Positions 33,349 to 47,559 of a stretch of 64,000 nt of DNA are shown piece by piece. The DNA lies in the NCBI RefSeq assembly GCF_963924675.1, contig NC_089220.1, forward strand, positions 158,633,270 to 158,697,269, written 5' to 3'. The position numbers were made by a program, and so were the translations under genes. Positions within the stretch are counted from its first letter, which is position 1; the number at the start of each line of letters is the position of its first letter. A model generated the notes under the pieces. It was given only the letters and a program-made list of their open reading frames with translations, did no database searches and was not told the origin of the DNA. This DNA comes from Phocoena phocoena. Taxonomy: Eukaryota > Chordata > Mammalia > Artiodactyla > Phocoenidae.

Positions 33349-36300
33349 ACCTAAAGCACAAGAAGAGGAAAACCAGGAGCCTAGATGGTCAGTTATCGAA
33401 ATCAACCAAGATCTCTAACAAAGGAGCTGCTGGGTTGGAGTAGGGACAGCCTGGCTTTTTATCTAGTCTCGTGGCTGGCACTGTGTTTATTCAAGATAGC
33501 TGACTTTGAAGAGGATGCCTTGGCAATCAAAGCTTAAATCAGGCACTTGCACTACGAAAACTAAACAAACAAAAAACTGTCAGGGCCTACACTACATATC
33601 ATCATCCAGACTTCTTTCAAGTCTCTGATGGCAACATTAATTTTTGCACTCCTCTCAGGGATGCAGTACTGTTTCTGATTTATTCTCTTGATATGAATGG
33701 AAACCCTAGGGGTGTCTACTTAGCCCTTCCTACCATAGTTGCCATCACCCATGGGTCAGAGACCAAATGTGGGGATTCTGCCCCTTGTCAACTATGTCTA
33801 TTCCAATGACACCTTCAGCAACTGGGGAAATAACCACTAGCTGAGTCCCTGGACTCCCTAAAGTTAACAAATGAACAAAGACTCCAGCAGCTACAATTCA
33901 GAGCCATCCTACCTGAATTAGGTTCAGAACGTTCTTTCACTTTTGCCTGTTATTTTAATATTGTACATATGGAATAGCCCCAGAAAGGCTGACCAGAGAC
34001 CAACAAATTAAAAATAAAGGACGTTCTTCCCATTATATCATATCTCCCAGTTGTACGGTGTCTTTCTTGGAGGCTGTCAATGTGCTATGTAAATATTAAC
34101 TCATTCTTCCTTCTGGTTCCCTTGGAAGGCAGGAAGCCAATGTTATTTCATAGATAAAGAAGCTGGAGTCCCAAGGGGTTAAAAGCCTTGCCTGGGATCA
34201 CATAACTACAGGAGCTGGGGGTGCTGGGAATGGGGCTTGGGGTCAGGAATCCCTGCCGGGTGTCCCCTCACTCCCAAATAGGGCCTTCTTCTTAAGAGAC
34301 AACTTTGTGTGTTAAAACTCTGTGGGAATCTTGTTCTATAAAAGGAATGTTATGGGATGCTGAGATGCGACATACATTATTCTTCCCCACCTTCATGCAG
34401 AGTACATTTTCAGGTGGCAGGTTTAGGACATGTAGGTATTGTCTATAATATTGATAGTTCCAATTCATCCAATTTGGGGGCTAATATTTAGCCTAGAAGA
34501 CCCTTTCAGTGCTGAATCCATGACAATTCTATCAAGAGAAGATAAAAATAAGGAGGCTTAACTCTTGACAGACATCTTAATTATGCCATTTTATGCGTTT
34601 GCATTCAGAAAAAGAATGAGCTAAGTTTGGGGTTGACAAGCACCCCGTAGGAATGCACGGCTCTCTGTTAGGTTTTAAGAACCATGCTTACTTCCTCACT
34701 CTACTGTCACAATGAAGACTTGGCCAGACCCCTTTTCACAGTTGGCAAAACAGAAACAGAGAGACTAGCTGATTTTTCAAGTAATTGAGCTGAGGCTGTA
34801 AGAATTCCTGTTGTAATTTTAAGTACATCAAACCAAATTCCCAACATCCTTTTGTGTAAGTTTTTAGATGCTAAACGGAAATACGAGGCATGGATTGAGC
34901 ATCTTGACACTCTCACTTCATCAATTGACACGTACGTTTCAACAAATAACTTTCAACATTTACGTTTCAACTACCATGTGTCAGGCACTATTCTAGGCCC
35001 TGGGGATACAGCAGTGAATAAAACAGAGACCCCGTCCCTCTTGGGGGGTACATCCACCAAAAGTCAAATTGGTGCCATTGATAAGCTGGGGAGAGAAAGG
35101 CTTGCCTTTGAAGACATAGCCTTTACCTGGGAAAGAATGGCTTGAAAACCTCGTTCGACATCCTCTGAAACAACTTCATTTAAATGTCCAAGTAACTGAC
35201 CAGGTTAAAATTCAGCACTCTGGGTCTCAGATAAGCCTCTGAGAAGCCAAGTTCCCCTTTCTATTTCAGAGCATAACCAACCCTCAGACTGAGAGCAAGG
35301 TGGGTTTCATTGACATTAGTGTCACATCATTTCCTTCACATCATTTCCTTTCACATCAGTGTCCTTGGAAGGAAATGAAAACAATAAGCCACAGCTGAGG
35401 AAGAGGAGTGGAGAGAGGGTATCTGTGTGATTATCCTAAAGCCGCTCTGACTTTCCCTGAGATGTGGTTCTTTCCCATAGGAAGTGAAGTCTCGTGGGGA
35501 GGTGGTAGAAACCATGGTGGGTGGAGTGGAACAAAGTTCTTAAAAGGGAAGAGTCCTCCTGCTGAAGAGAAGACACACAGCTGGGCCCACTCAACAGACT
35601 GTAAATTCACAAACTGTGCATCCTGGACCAATTTTCACCTCTCGGCACTTGCCTGTTAGCTCAGCTTGTCAGTTCCTGCTCCAGGAATGTATAAAACTGA
35701 TAGAATAGCATGCATGGGAAATTTTATTTAGACCCAAACATATAAACCACTGGGTGTTTTCAATTTGCTGGTTCTATGTTTTTGCCAGCTGCATAGAAGA
35801 GTTCAAATCCTGTTGAAAAGCTTGCTGGAGAAACAGGCTTTTATTCCAGAGGAAGGATCTCATAGGATTTTGGCTTGGTGGGACATTGTGATGACCACTG
35901 AGAAATGAATAGAAAGTTTGGATTTCAGGTAATTCTTATGTTTACTGTGAAAGCACTGCATTAAAAGGGTGAATACATATGGCTCTGAAACATACGTAAA
36001 AATAGATTGCAGCCCTTTTTCTGGCATCAGGAAGAAGTCCAACGGATTCATTTATAGCAAAACCCCAAAGGCATCACAATTAGAGTCTTTTTTTTCCCCT
36101 AAGTGATTTTTTCTCACTTGCATTCTGCATTTATTAACCTTTCTATCTGTGCTCTTATTGCAAAGGCACAATGTGATCAGTATTTCAGCAACTTCTACCC
36201 CTAAGGTAAAGTACTTTGCAGAAGAATATCTGCCTTTTCCGAATTTTCCATTACTGATTTTGTTTCATTTAAAAATATTATGACTTACTGCCAGTAACCC

Positions 36301-37904
36301 CACTTTATACATTATAGCCTTTAAAAATAAGTTTTCCAAACCTGTGTTAATAATGTGAGCACTACATGTAGTGACTAGCAGTGAGCAGGCACTACTGAGT
36401 TACATGAATGAATGAATACATATGTTCTGTATCTATAAATGTACAACTTCAGCTGAAAGATAATCCAACACTAAAACTATTTATTCAATTTAAATGTTCC
36501 CTTATCATGTATTTAATTTTTGTGTTCGAACTAAAAAAGTTTGAACTAAAAAACGGATTATAGCTACAATATAATATGGCTATACATGTTCTACTCATTA
36601 TTTACAAAAATGAGTTCTTTGCGGGAATAGCCAAGCTTAACACTTAGCAACAGAAGCAGATAACTCTTCTGAAATCGTTTTTTTAAAGAAACCAATTCCA
36701 AGTACAATAGGTTCCCTTCTATCCTTCTCTTCTTCTCAATCTCAGCTTAATCTTGCACGAATCTCTAGATCTTCACTCAAGAGCTTCTCACTCCACTTCA
36801 ATACTTCCTTGGAGTCAACTCCCTTCTATTTCTAGTAACACACTTTGGGGGAAATTGGCTTTAAAAAAATCTTACAGCTTTTTTCAGCAGTAAGTTCTGA
36901 ACTTCAGCTTGCACGAGAGCTCATTCCTGTGACCAGCTTCTCAGTCTGTGGCTAAAGCAATTCTGCCCAGAAGTGTGGCTTCCTTTACTCAGCTCTCTTA
37001 TCTCCTTTCCACGGGGGAAAATTAAGAGAGAAATAGAGAGTGATCTGCTCTCAGAGTATAACACCTACCTCCCTTCTCTGCTTTGTGACTTTCCAACCTC
37101 CCATCACCTAATGGGTAGATTCTCTCCAGTAAGATGGACACTGTAGAGCGGCCCTCTTTTCCTGCTTTTCTATTTCCCTACCCCCTCCTTCCTCCATCCT
37201 CTCACAAGAGATGAGGATTTACTAACTTAATTGGTGAGAGCCCAGGACATTCACCAGGTCACATCTGCCAGTGAGCAGGTTCATGGTGCCTTTAAGGACA
37301 ACACAGGTGGGCAGACCTCTCTCATCAGCTTCCTCCTGTAGACTATGCAAAAGCTGTCTTCTCAGGGCATTCATTTCTTCTCTCCACCTCTTCCACCTCT
37401 AATGCCATGCTAAAATGGGCCAGGGGATCCAGACTTCTCTCTAGTTTTCTCCCTCCCCGAAGTTATATCTGAGTGGCTTGTGCCAAGATTTAGATTCAGG
37501 ATAAAACGCAGACGATCCTCTTAGACTGTGAGCCGAAATCACATGCTTCAACTCAGTTTTACCAGAGAGTCAAGCACTGTCTGGTACTAGGGCCTGTTCA
37601 GCTATAAATAGAGTGGTACAGGGGGCCTCTCATTATATGAGAATCCATTGTCTGGGTTATTTAAGAGAAGCAAAGTCTTCTTAAAGCAAACCTATTCATT
37701 AATAAACTGACGACTTATAAAATTAACGTCCAACCAAAGACCCTTTCTTTCGAGACATTAGTATCCATCCTACCAGCATTATAGCAGATAATAAATTCAA
37801 ATATAGAAGAAGTGAAAAGAACTTGTAAATATTACAAAAGATGCAGGATTTCATGAAGTTGATGAAAGCAATATTGCAAAACTGCTTGAAATATATGTCA
37901 AGCC
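33349..37904. other. Intergenic DNA, mostly single-copy
   Basis: No gene is seen in 4.5 kb. A MIR remnant lies near 34135-34210 and an ancient repeat near 34960-35060 ('caggcactattctaggccct'). A short tandem 'cacatcatttcctt' occurs at 35323-35356. The part at 33540-33900 may be the distal end of the ERV fossil, but this is weak. Confidence 0.5.
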
Positions 37905-37919
37905 AATAATAAATGGGGA

Positions 37920-38285
37920 GGCTTCCCTGGTGGCACAGTGGTTGAGAATCCGCCTGCCAATGCAGGGGACACGGGTTCAATCCCTGGTCCAGGAAGGTCC
38001 CACATACTGCAGAGCAACTAAGCCTGTGCACCACAACTACTGAGCCTGTGCTCTAGAGCCCGTGAGCCACAACTACTGAGCCTGCATGTCACAACTACTG
38101 AAGCCTGCATGCCTAGAGCCCGTGCTCCGCAACAAGAGAAGCCCCCACAATGAGAAGCCCGCGCACCACAACGAAGAGTAGCCCCCGCTCACCACAAATA
38201 GAGAAAGCCGGCACTCAGCAATGAAGACCCACCTCAGCCAAAAACAAAAATAAATAAAATAAATAAATTTATTTTTAAAAATAAT
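37920..38285 (+). mobile_element. CHR-1 SINE
   Basis: A full-length forward CHR-1, A-rich tail ending in AAT units, with a perfect 15-bp target duplication 'aataataaatgggga' at 37905-37919 and 38286-38300. Confidence 0.95.
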
Positions 38286-38512
38286 AATAATAAATGGGGA
38301 TAATTTGACCAGTTAACAATTGAAGAAGAGAAAATAAACAAAGATGATGACATAAAAGATACAAAGCACGTGGAAAAATTAAATAAAATTTTTGAATATT
38401 TTTGCAAAAATAGCCCTTTTTCTGATTACATCAAAAGTCAAATGTGAAGTCAAAGATATTTTATCCTACCATTATACAAGTGCATCTAGAAATCATTAGC
38501 TCCCTGTATGGC

Positions 38513-39720
38513 TTATCTATTGTTGCCTAACAAACCACCCACACATTTAAAGATTTAAAACAATAACAATGTAACATTTCTCACAGTGCTATTAGATGAT
38601 CTGGTAGCTCTTCTGCTATGCATGGTACTTTTAAGATTCTTACAAGTCTTCTTGTCTAGCTGAGAGGATCATTGAGGTAGTCCTTAAATCTTTCTGACGC
38701 CTTAACAGAGGCGTTGACCCGGAGGTCATATTTTACTAATAGTACCCTGTATTTCATCCTCAAACCAAGGCCATTTTTTACTTGAAGAGACTAAGGATGG
38801 AAGCAATTTTATTATCAAACCCACAAGTTCTAGTGCCTTTTTAGTTCTTCTAAATTCTGCTTGAAATCTAAACAGTTCCTTCTTTGCCTCAACTGGCTCT
38901 TCCTGGACTTTACCATAGGCAACTAAAAAGAACCAGATTTCACTTTCAACATACTGTCCAGAAACCCCCTTAGCCAGATCCCAGGTTCATAAGCTACCCT
39001 TTCTATTTATTTCGCATATTTCCACAGGCAAACAGTTTTGCTAATTGTTCTACCAATACATAACTCGGGTTCTCTTTCCTTCAGCTTCTAGTAGGGTGTT
39101 CCTCACTTCCCTTCAGTCTCCACTAAGTCTCTTCGTCATTTCTGCAAATTTCTTCATTCTTCCACCAGACTCAAAATCAATGCCACATGTGGTGGCAGGA
39201 CCCCACTGTGAGGTAATAGTTTCTGTTTTAGCTATCTATTGCTACATAACACACCACCCCAAATTTAATGGCTTCTCACAATTTATTATGACTTCTTACA
39301 ACTCTGTGGGTTGACCGGGAGGTTATTAGGCTTCACATGTTGTAGGCTTGGAGTTAGATGCCTATAAGATCTAAAATGGACTCACATACATGGCTGGAAA
39401 TTGGTACTTGCTACAGGCTGGGAGCCCAGTTGGACTTGGCTAGAGGCCTTGATTCTCCTCCAGGGAGGCTTCTCTACATGGTTGCTTATGCTTTCTCACA
39501 GCATGGTGGATGGTTTACAAAAAGAAGCATTCTAAGAAGACAAGGTCCGCTGTGCAAGGACTAACCAGTCTTTCACTTGCATCACTTTTGCTAATGTTCT
39601 ATTGGTCAAAGTTAGTCACACGGCCAAGCCCAGAATCAATGTGTGAGGGGACTCACAGGGATACAAATAAAAAGAAGCTTGGTTCATTGAGGGCCACTAA
39701 AGTAACAGTCTATCACATCC
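38513..39720 (-). mobile_element. Probable MaLR provirus remnant with two LTR parts
   Basis: Two similar LTR ends occur in the same reverse orientation: 38513-38700 ('ctattgttgcctaacaaacc') and 39216-39720 ('ctattgctacataacacacc', 'aagttagtcacacggccaag'). Between them, 38700-39215 resembles the MaLR internal region ('caaaccaaggccattttttac', 'ggtggcaggaccccactgtg' just before the right LTR). That gives right LTR, internal, left LTR on the minus strand. No coding frame remains. Confidence 0.55.
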
Positions 39721-42700
39721 TTCAAATCAACACTCCATTTATTTTTGGCTGAGCAAATGATTTAGTGCACAATTGTCATTATAAGATCATTTGGTTGATC
39801 ATGAAACAAAATAAACTAATTTTTCTAAATTTGCCTTTTATTTATCAAAAATCATACCTGTCAAAACTGTTTTACATTGTCTACTATGAAATTTTGGTCC
39901 TCACTTTAAGTGAATTCCGTTTGAGTGGCCTTTTTCTAGTATTAGTTATCTTCGGATATAAAGAGTCCTGTATTTTGTTTCGAATTTAGTTTTTGTGCCT
40001 TGAGTCTCACTCTCAGGTCAAGAACCCTTTGCAGAAAAGGAGTGAGTCACAAAACAGAATTTGGGCCATCACTAGTCCCTGGAAATATCATAATAGCACC
40101 AAAACATCACCCCTCATCCTGACATATCTTTTTTTACTTTACTCATAAAGAAGAATTAAATGGTCACTTTCCCACCAGTTTTCTAACTAGGCACTGATAA
40201 CTAGGTGTGGCTTGAAATTATTTACAATAGTACTTTCCTTGTCAAGCCTTAAAAACCTACTGCTCTTACAAACTGATTCAGTAGGAGAACTCTACAGATA
40301 TTAGTTCTAAAAGGCCTAGAGTCTTTATAAGGAACATTTTGAACAAAGGTATACTTTTTAAACAGAGGTTTAATTTTGTTCTCTGATACATGTTTAAGCT
40401 TTGAAGGAGACTTTAACGAATAAGAGTACTTTATGTTTCATAATGCTATGGAGTCTACACTTAGCACTGAATACCTGGGATATGTCTTCTTTATATAGAG
40501 ATAGAAAAAAATCTAAAATGTTTGAATTCACTGAAACTTAGGAAACACTCTACATTCTTATTTAATCTTTGAGGAAACGACAGGTAATTTTTTTAAGGGA
40601 TTTAAAATCTAGCCAGGAAGCATGTATGCTGACCATTTTGATTTCCTCCCCAGAGATTCTCAGTTTAATCATATAGTAGTCAATGTAACACAAGATTTTT
40701 TTTTACCCCAGCATGAATCTGAAGGTAATGTAACTGAAACTCTCTAATCAAATGCTTCCACAGAGCCAACGATTTCAACAGTGCTGTGTGGGGCCTCCCC
40801 AAGAGTGTTGTTCCCTATTCTTTCATCTCCTCCTCTTAGATAGATCCGTCATTTTTCCAGGCCTGAACTTTCTGTTCCTTTCACATACCTTCATAAGCAC
40901 TTAACAAAGGATACCCCCCAACCTTGGAGTTTTGTCATTTTGCCTTCAGTTTCCATGACAATCTGGGTTGTTTTTAAAGGAACTATAATTGCTGCTTCGG
41001 TACTAGCTCTGCTTCCATCAAACTTGAAAACAAAACTGCCAAAGGCCAGTGAGCTGGTCTATCACCAACCTGGAAGGTAGGGCCATTATTAGGGATGAGC
41101 TTATGAGAAAGGGTCAGGGTCTGGGTCCATGGGTGAATTTCAATAGCAATTCCTCTGCTAACAGACATTTCCCAGAACCCAAAGTGCACCTCAGGAAGTA
41201 ATCCACCCTATAGTGAACTCTTTCAAGAGATGGACAGTGTCCTATTTTAAAGAGTCTAGTGAGAAAGAGATTCAATGGCTTCCTTCAGAAATGTGTCCCA
41301 TTCATCATGTCTTATCAGGAATTCCTTCACATCCCATAATAATATGAAGTCTCCCCTTTGTCCCCTTTCTCTCTGACTCCTCACTGCACTAAAACACTAA
41401 TTGTTAACTCATTCACAGCTACCATTCATGGAGCAGCCACCACCTGCCCACAGTACATGTTGACACTCTACCAGGGACTTTATCATTTAACCACTACAAC
41501 ACTACAAGGTAAATATTATTAGCCCCATTTTACTTATAATGAACTAAAGCAATAGTTCAGAGAGGTTATATTAACTTGCCCAAGTTCTCATGGTCATACA
41601 GCTAGTAAATGCTAGAGCCAGCATTTAAACCTCATATTCTTTTTTCTCAGTTAGTGATGGAAACTAAGGAGATACCATGATTCCTCTTAGGGAGTTATCA
41701 TGATTCTGCCGTAGAATGTTTACCGCATGTTTGACAAGGACCCTTGGTTTACAATGGCCAGGTGGACATAAGACACAGTGTCTCAATGTCGGTAAGTCAG
41801 TGAAATAGCTCAGAACAGAATTTGGAACACATGTAACCCAGACCTCAACCAGACACTTGAACAACCTCATTGGGATTTTAATTTTTTTTTCTATTTTTTT
41901 CTAATTTGCGGTTCATAGAGCACTCACAGATGCCAGAGCAGAATCAAAACTCTAGGGATTCAGTGGATTATACTACTTCACCCACCAAAAAAAATGGGTA
42001 TTGGAGTCAATTGGTAGACTACTGCTGGATTCTTGGCCCCATGCACTAAATAACTGGTCTAAGTTGGAGTCCTAGGAGGACAAATTGATGCAAAACCACA
42101 GATACAGAAAATAGAAGGGCAGTAAAATCCAAAGGGCACTGTCTCCCTTTCTGATAGTCAAATTCACCAAAACCAAGTTTCTGCCTCTTTACAAATGAGG
42201 TATTTCTCCAGACACTGCTGGACCATGAATGACGTGAGGATAGGAAACCTGGTGTCTCAGTCCCTACCATATCACTGCATTCTGCAAAGTGGTGGCCATA
42301 TTGTCAGCTCTCAACAGATACTGAATGAATCACCGCATAATCTAATAGTGTGTGGAATTTCCCTCCGATTTAGAGTCACTTGTTCTACAACTAAACAAGG
42401 TGTGTGGTATGTGATCAAGGATGAAAGTGGAGGCTGATGGGATGCCAGCCTCTCCCCTGTACTCCTGCGGTGGGCTCTGATACCACTGCCCCCACTGCGG
42501 ATTCCAATTCTAAGTCTCAAACTTCTGGAAATTTCTGTGACATGAGGAAAGCTGTTTTGATACCGCCTCAGGAAACAGTTTCATCTTGTCCATTTGAGTT
42601 AAAAACAGAAGAGATGGAAGGAAATCACTATAACACCCAGTTCTGGGATTATTTCAGGATGCCCAAGTAGAGAACACCACTGCTCTATTTCTGGGTTGCA

Positions 42701-43190
42701 GTCTTACATATGGGGCCTTTACTAAGTGGAAGTGGCCTCTGCAAGCTTCAGTGCTTTTTGCTCCTGTTTTCCTCCAGCATGTCTTACATTACTTTTCTGC
42801 TAACTTCCTGAAAGCCAGGCAAAAGAAACTCACCTTTTGGCATGACTGCTATGATGGGTTTTGTAGCTCAGCAGCTAAACAATAGGTACTAGCAACCAAA
42901 AAAAAAAAAAAAGGAATGAACACCACCTAGTAAAGAAGGCCAGAGAAGACAAGTCTCAACTTGGTTCTGGAATGAATGGCAATATCCTTCAAAAACACTT
43001 TGCCGAAACAGATATCCTACCCTACGTGAGCCTTTCAAAAATTCCAATTTTCCTGTGGTTCCACATTGTCTTTTTGGTTAGACCTGTGATATTGTTAAGG
43101 GCAGGAAACATATCATGTTTATATACATTCCAGTGAACCAAGTATATTCTGATTGTTTGATTCATGTTAAGGAATCCAAAGGCATTTTTA
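39721..43190. other. Intergenic DNA, mostly single-copy
   Basis: No gene is seen. A reverse-oriented MIR lies at about 41505-41640 ('agccccattttacttataat', 'agccagcatttaaacctcat'). A short A-run lies at 42898-42912. Confidence 0.55.
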
Positions 43191-45919
43191 AAAACTATCA
43201 AGGAGCTCTTAAATTTATAAAACAAATATTAACAGACCTAAAGGGAGAAATAGACAGCAATACAATAATAGTAGAGGACTTCAATACCCCATTCTCATCA
43301 ATGGATACATCACCCAGACAGAAAATCTATAAGGAAACATTGGACTTAAATGACACCCTAGACCAGATAGACTTAAGAGACATTTACAGAACATTCCATC
43401 AAACAGCATCAGAATACACATTCTTCTCAACTGCTCATAGAACATTCTCCAGGATAGAGCACATGTCAAGCCATGAGAAAGTCTTAATAAACTTTGAAAT
43501 CATATCAAGCATCTTTTCTGACCACTGTGGTGTGAAACTACAAGTCAATTACAAGAAGAAAACTGGAAAACTCACAAATATGTGGAGATTAAACAACATG
43601 CAAATGAGCAACCAATGGGTCAAATAAGAAATCCAAAGAGAAATCAGAAATATCTTGAGACAAATAAAAATGGAAACACAACATACCAAAACTTATGGGA
43701 TGTAGCAAAAGAAGTTCTCAGAGGGAAGTTTATAACTATAAATGCATCAAGAAAAAAGAATGATATCAAATAAACAACCTAATAAGGAACTAGAAAAATA
43801 AGAACATACCAAGCCCAAAGTTATTATAAGGTAGGCAATAAAGATCAGAATGGAAACAAATGAAATAGAAACTAAAAATAAGTAAAGTAAAAAGCTGTTT
43901 TTTGAAAATGTAAGCAAAATAAACAAATCTTTAGCTAGACTAATCAAGAAAAAGAGAGGAGTGAAATAAAATTATAAAGGAAGGAGGGACGTTACAAGGA
44001 TGAGATACAAAGACAAAGGAGCATGAGAGACTACTATGAACAATGACATGCCAAAAAATCTGATAACCTAGCAGATATGGACAAATTCCTATAAACATAC
44101 AACCTATCAAGAATGAATCTTAAAGAAATAGAAAATCTGAACAGATCAATTCCTAGTTAAGAGATTGATTGGTCATGAAAAATCTCCAACAAGGAAAAGT
44201 CCAGGACCACTTGGCTTCATGAGTGAATTCTACCAAATATTTAAAGAAGAATTAATACCAGCCCTTCTCAAACTCTTCCGAAAAACAGAAGATAAGGGAA
44301 TTCTTCCAAACTCATTTCATGAGACCATAATTATGTTGATACCAGAACCAGACAAGAACACTACAAGAAAAGAAAATTGTAAGCCAATATTCCTGATAAA
44401 CATAGATGCAAAATTCTTCAACAAAACATTAGCAAACTGAATTCAACAATACATTAAGAGGATCATATGCCATGATAAAGTGGCATTTATTCCAGGAATG
44501 CAATGATGGTTCAACTTCTGAAAATCAATAAATATAATAAACCACATTAACAAAATGAAGGATAAAAATCATATGAACATCTCAATAGATGCAGAAAATG
44601 CATTTGACAAAATTTAAGGTTCATTCATGATTAAAAATTCTCAACAAAGTGAGTATAGAGGGAATGTACCTCAACATAATAAAGGCCATATATGGCAAGC
44701 CCACAACTAACATCATACTCAATGGTGAAAAACAGAAAGCTCTTCCTGTAAGATCAGGAAGAAGACAAGGATGCCCATTATCACCATTTTTATTCAACAC
44801 AGTACTGGAATTCCTAGCCAGATATATTAGGCAAGAAAAAATAAATAAAATTTATCCAGATTAGAAAGGAAGAAGGAGAACTGTCTTTATTTGCAGATGA
44901 CATGATATTGTATATAGGAAACACTAAAAATCCCTCAAAAAAACTGTTAGAACTAATTAAAAAATCAGTACAGTTGCAGGATACAAAATCAATATACAAC
45001 AATCCCTTGAATTACTTGAACAAAAATCAGAAAGAGAAATTAAGAAAATAATCCCATTTATAATTGCATCAAAAAGAATTAAATACCTAGGAATAAATTT
45101 AGCCAAGGAGGTGAAAGACCTGTATGCTGAAAACTATAAAACATTGATGAAAGACACTAAAGGAGACACAAACAAATAGCTATTCTGTGCTCTTGGATTA
45201 GAAGAATTAATATTACTGCAATGTCCAACTACCCAAAGCAATCTATAGACTCAGTGTGATTCCTACAACATATAAATAATTCATAAAACTCAACAGAAAG
45301 AAAAACAATCCTATTAAAAATGGGCAGAGGATCAGAATAGACATTTTTCCAAAAAAGACATACAAATGGCCAAAAGGTACATGGAAAGGTGCTCAACATC
45401 ACTAATTATCAGGGAAATGCAAATCAAAAGCACAATGAAGTATCACCTCATAACTGTTAAAATGGTTATTAACAAAAAGACAAGGTATAACAAGTGTCCA
45501 TGAGGATGCAGAGAAAAGTGAACACTTGTACATTGTTGGCAGGAATATAAATTGGTGCAGCCACTATGGAATACAGCATGAAGGGTCCTTAAAAAATTAA
45601 AAATAGAACTACCATATGATCCAGCAATCCCCTCCTGGGTATTTATTCAAAAGAAACAAAATCACTATCTGTAAAACACATCTTCACCCTCACGTTCATT
45701 ATAGCATTATTGACAATAGCAAAAACATAAAAACAACCTGAGGGTCCACTGATGGATGAATGGACAAAGAAAAATATGATAAATATAAAATGGAATATTA
45801 TACGGCCATAAAAAAGGTCTGCCATTGGGACAACACGGATGGACCTTGAGGGCATTATGCTAAGTGAAATAAGTCTGTGAAAACTGATAAACAGAAACCT
45901 CATTTAAAATGGGGTCGGG

Positions 45920-46129
45920 GGGCTTCCCTGGTGGCGCAGTGGTTGAGAGTCCATCTGCCAATGCAGGGGACACGGGTTCATGCCCTGGTCTGGGAAGATC
46001 CCACATGCCGCGGAGCGGCTGGGCCCGTGAGCCATGGCCGCTGAGCCTGCTTGTCCAGAGCCTGTGCTCCGCAACGGGAGAGGCCACAACAGTGAGAGGC
46101 CCACGTACCGCAAAAAAAAAAAAAAAAAT
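45920..46129 (+). mobile_element. CHR-2 SINE inside the solo LTR
   Basis: The head 'ggcttccctggtggcgcagt' to 'aggcccacgtaccgc' plus A-tail. The flanking 'aaaatggggtcggg' (45907-45920) recurs after the tail as 'aaaatggagtcggg' (about 46125-46138), giving the target duplication. Confidence 0.95.
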
Positions 46130-46145
46130 GGAGTCGGGTTGGGGG

Positions 46146-46475
46146 GACTTCCCTGGTGGTGCAGTGGTTAAAAATCCGCCTGCCAATGCAGGGTATACGG
46201 GTTTGATACCTGGTGCAGGAGGATCCCATATGCCGCAGAGGAACTAAGTCGTGCGCCACAACTACTGAGCCAGTGCTCTAGGGCCCACAGGCCGCAACTA
46301 CTGAGCTTGCGCACCAGAGCTACTGAAGCCCACGCGCCTAGGGCCCATGCTCCGCAACAAGAAAAGCCACTGCAATGAGAAGGCCACACCGCAATGAAGA
46401 GTAACCCCCGCTCACTGCAACTAGAGAAAGCCGGCATGCAGCAACGAAGACCCAAGGCAGCCGAAAAAAAAAAAA
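46146..46475 (+). mobile_element. CHR-1 SINE directly after a CHR-2
   Basis: The head 'gacttccctggtggtgcagt' to 'cccaaggcagccg' plus A-tail. The same host motif 'aaaatggagctggggg' follows it at about 46488, so both SINEs entered at almost the same point. Confidence 0.93.
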
Positions 46476-47559
46476 GTAAAATAAAATAAAATGGAGCTGG
46501 GGGCCAGAAGGGGGAGCTCTCACACTCTACCACTCAATGTCAATTGCAGATCCAACAGGAAGAGAGGTACATTTTCATCTCCCACAGGAGGAAGGTTACT
46601 ACTTTACTACACAGCAGAAGGGAGGAAGAATTTCTCCTTGCCTGGTAGCAGGCCAGCCAATAATAGACTGTCACAATTCAGCCAGTAAAAAGCCACTACA
46701 CTTAAAACTTTCAGTTTCCTCCAATGGACTCCTTGTTTATAACAGCCCCTTCCAACTCCCCCTTCTCCTCTATAAAAGGTTCCTCTCCTTTGTTCTCTGA
46801 ACTTGCCTGTGGTTCACTATAGACTGCATGTCCCAAATTGCAATTCTTTGCTCTTCCTGAGTAAACCATTTTGCTAGTAAAATAACTGGCTGTTTTACTG
46901 TTTTGTTTCTCAACAAGTCACAGAAAGACAAATGCTCTATGATCTCACTTGTATCTGGAATCTAAAAATCAAAAACTGAACTCACAGATACAGAAATAGT
47001 TTGGTGGTTGCCAGTGGCCATAGGTAGAGGAGTGGGCAAAATGGGTGAAGGTGGTCAAAAGGTATAATCTTCAGTTATAAATAAATAAGTCCTGGGGATG
47101 TAATGTACAGCATGGTGACTGTAGTTAACAATACTGTATTGTATATTTGACAGTTATTGAGAGAGTAAATCTTAACAGTTTTCATCCCAAGGAAAAAATA
47201 TTTGTAACTATGTGTAGTGTTAGGGGTTAACTAAACTTATCGTGGTGATCATTTTGCAATTAATACATGTATCAAAGAATTATGCTGTACACCTAAAACT
47301 AACACAATGTTATATGTCGATTATATCAATAAAATGTATATTATTTAAAAAAGAAAAAATATCAAAGTCTTGTGGTAACCATTCACACATAATTTATGGT
47401 TCCATGACTTAAGGAGCCCTGGAATTGGAACCACTTGGGAAGACCCTTCAGAAAATGAACTTGAATAGAAACACACCACCAAACAAAATTTTCCCCTAGG
47501 AAGGAAAGCAAAAAGGGGCTTAAGTGTCTAATACCACTAGGAAGTAGCCGTCCACCAGT

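Larger units (their letters stand above)
45876..46915 (+). mobile_element. Solo LTR of an endogenous retrovirus (ERV1-like) carrying two SINEs
   Basis: The element begins TGTGAAAACTG and ends TCTCAACA, and is flanked by a 4-bp target duplication 'agtc' (45872-45875 and 46916-46919) inside L1. The right part has a TATA-type 'ctataaaagg' near 46770 and C/T-rich sequence, as in LTR U3/R regions. Without the two SINEs it is about 450-480 bases, a normal LTR length. No gag, pol or env is present. The 4-bp duplication suggests class I, by inference. Confidence 0.78.
43200..47345 (+). mobile_element. Old L1 (ORF2 to 3' end), split by a solo LTR
   Basis: It begins in the ORF2 endonuclease region ('acagacctaaagggagaaat'; open 43115-43627), passes the reverse transcriptase ('ttatttgcagatgacatgat', 44887) and the C-terminus, with a deletion near 45250, and reaches 'taagtgaaataagtc' at 45875. 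The L1 resumes at 46916 ('agtcacagaaagacaaatgc') and ends 'caataaaatgtatattattt'. Many stops; not active. Confidence 0.88.

Noticed and set aside
43115..43627. 170-codon open frame with endonuclease-like content
   Set aside because: It is a surviving piece of L1 ORF2; the rest of the element is broken, so no functional protein is expected.
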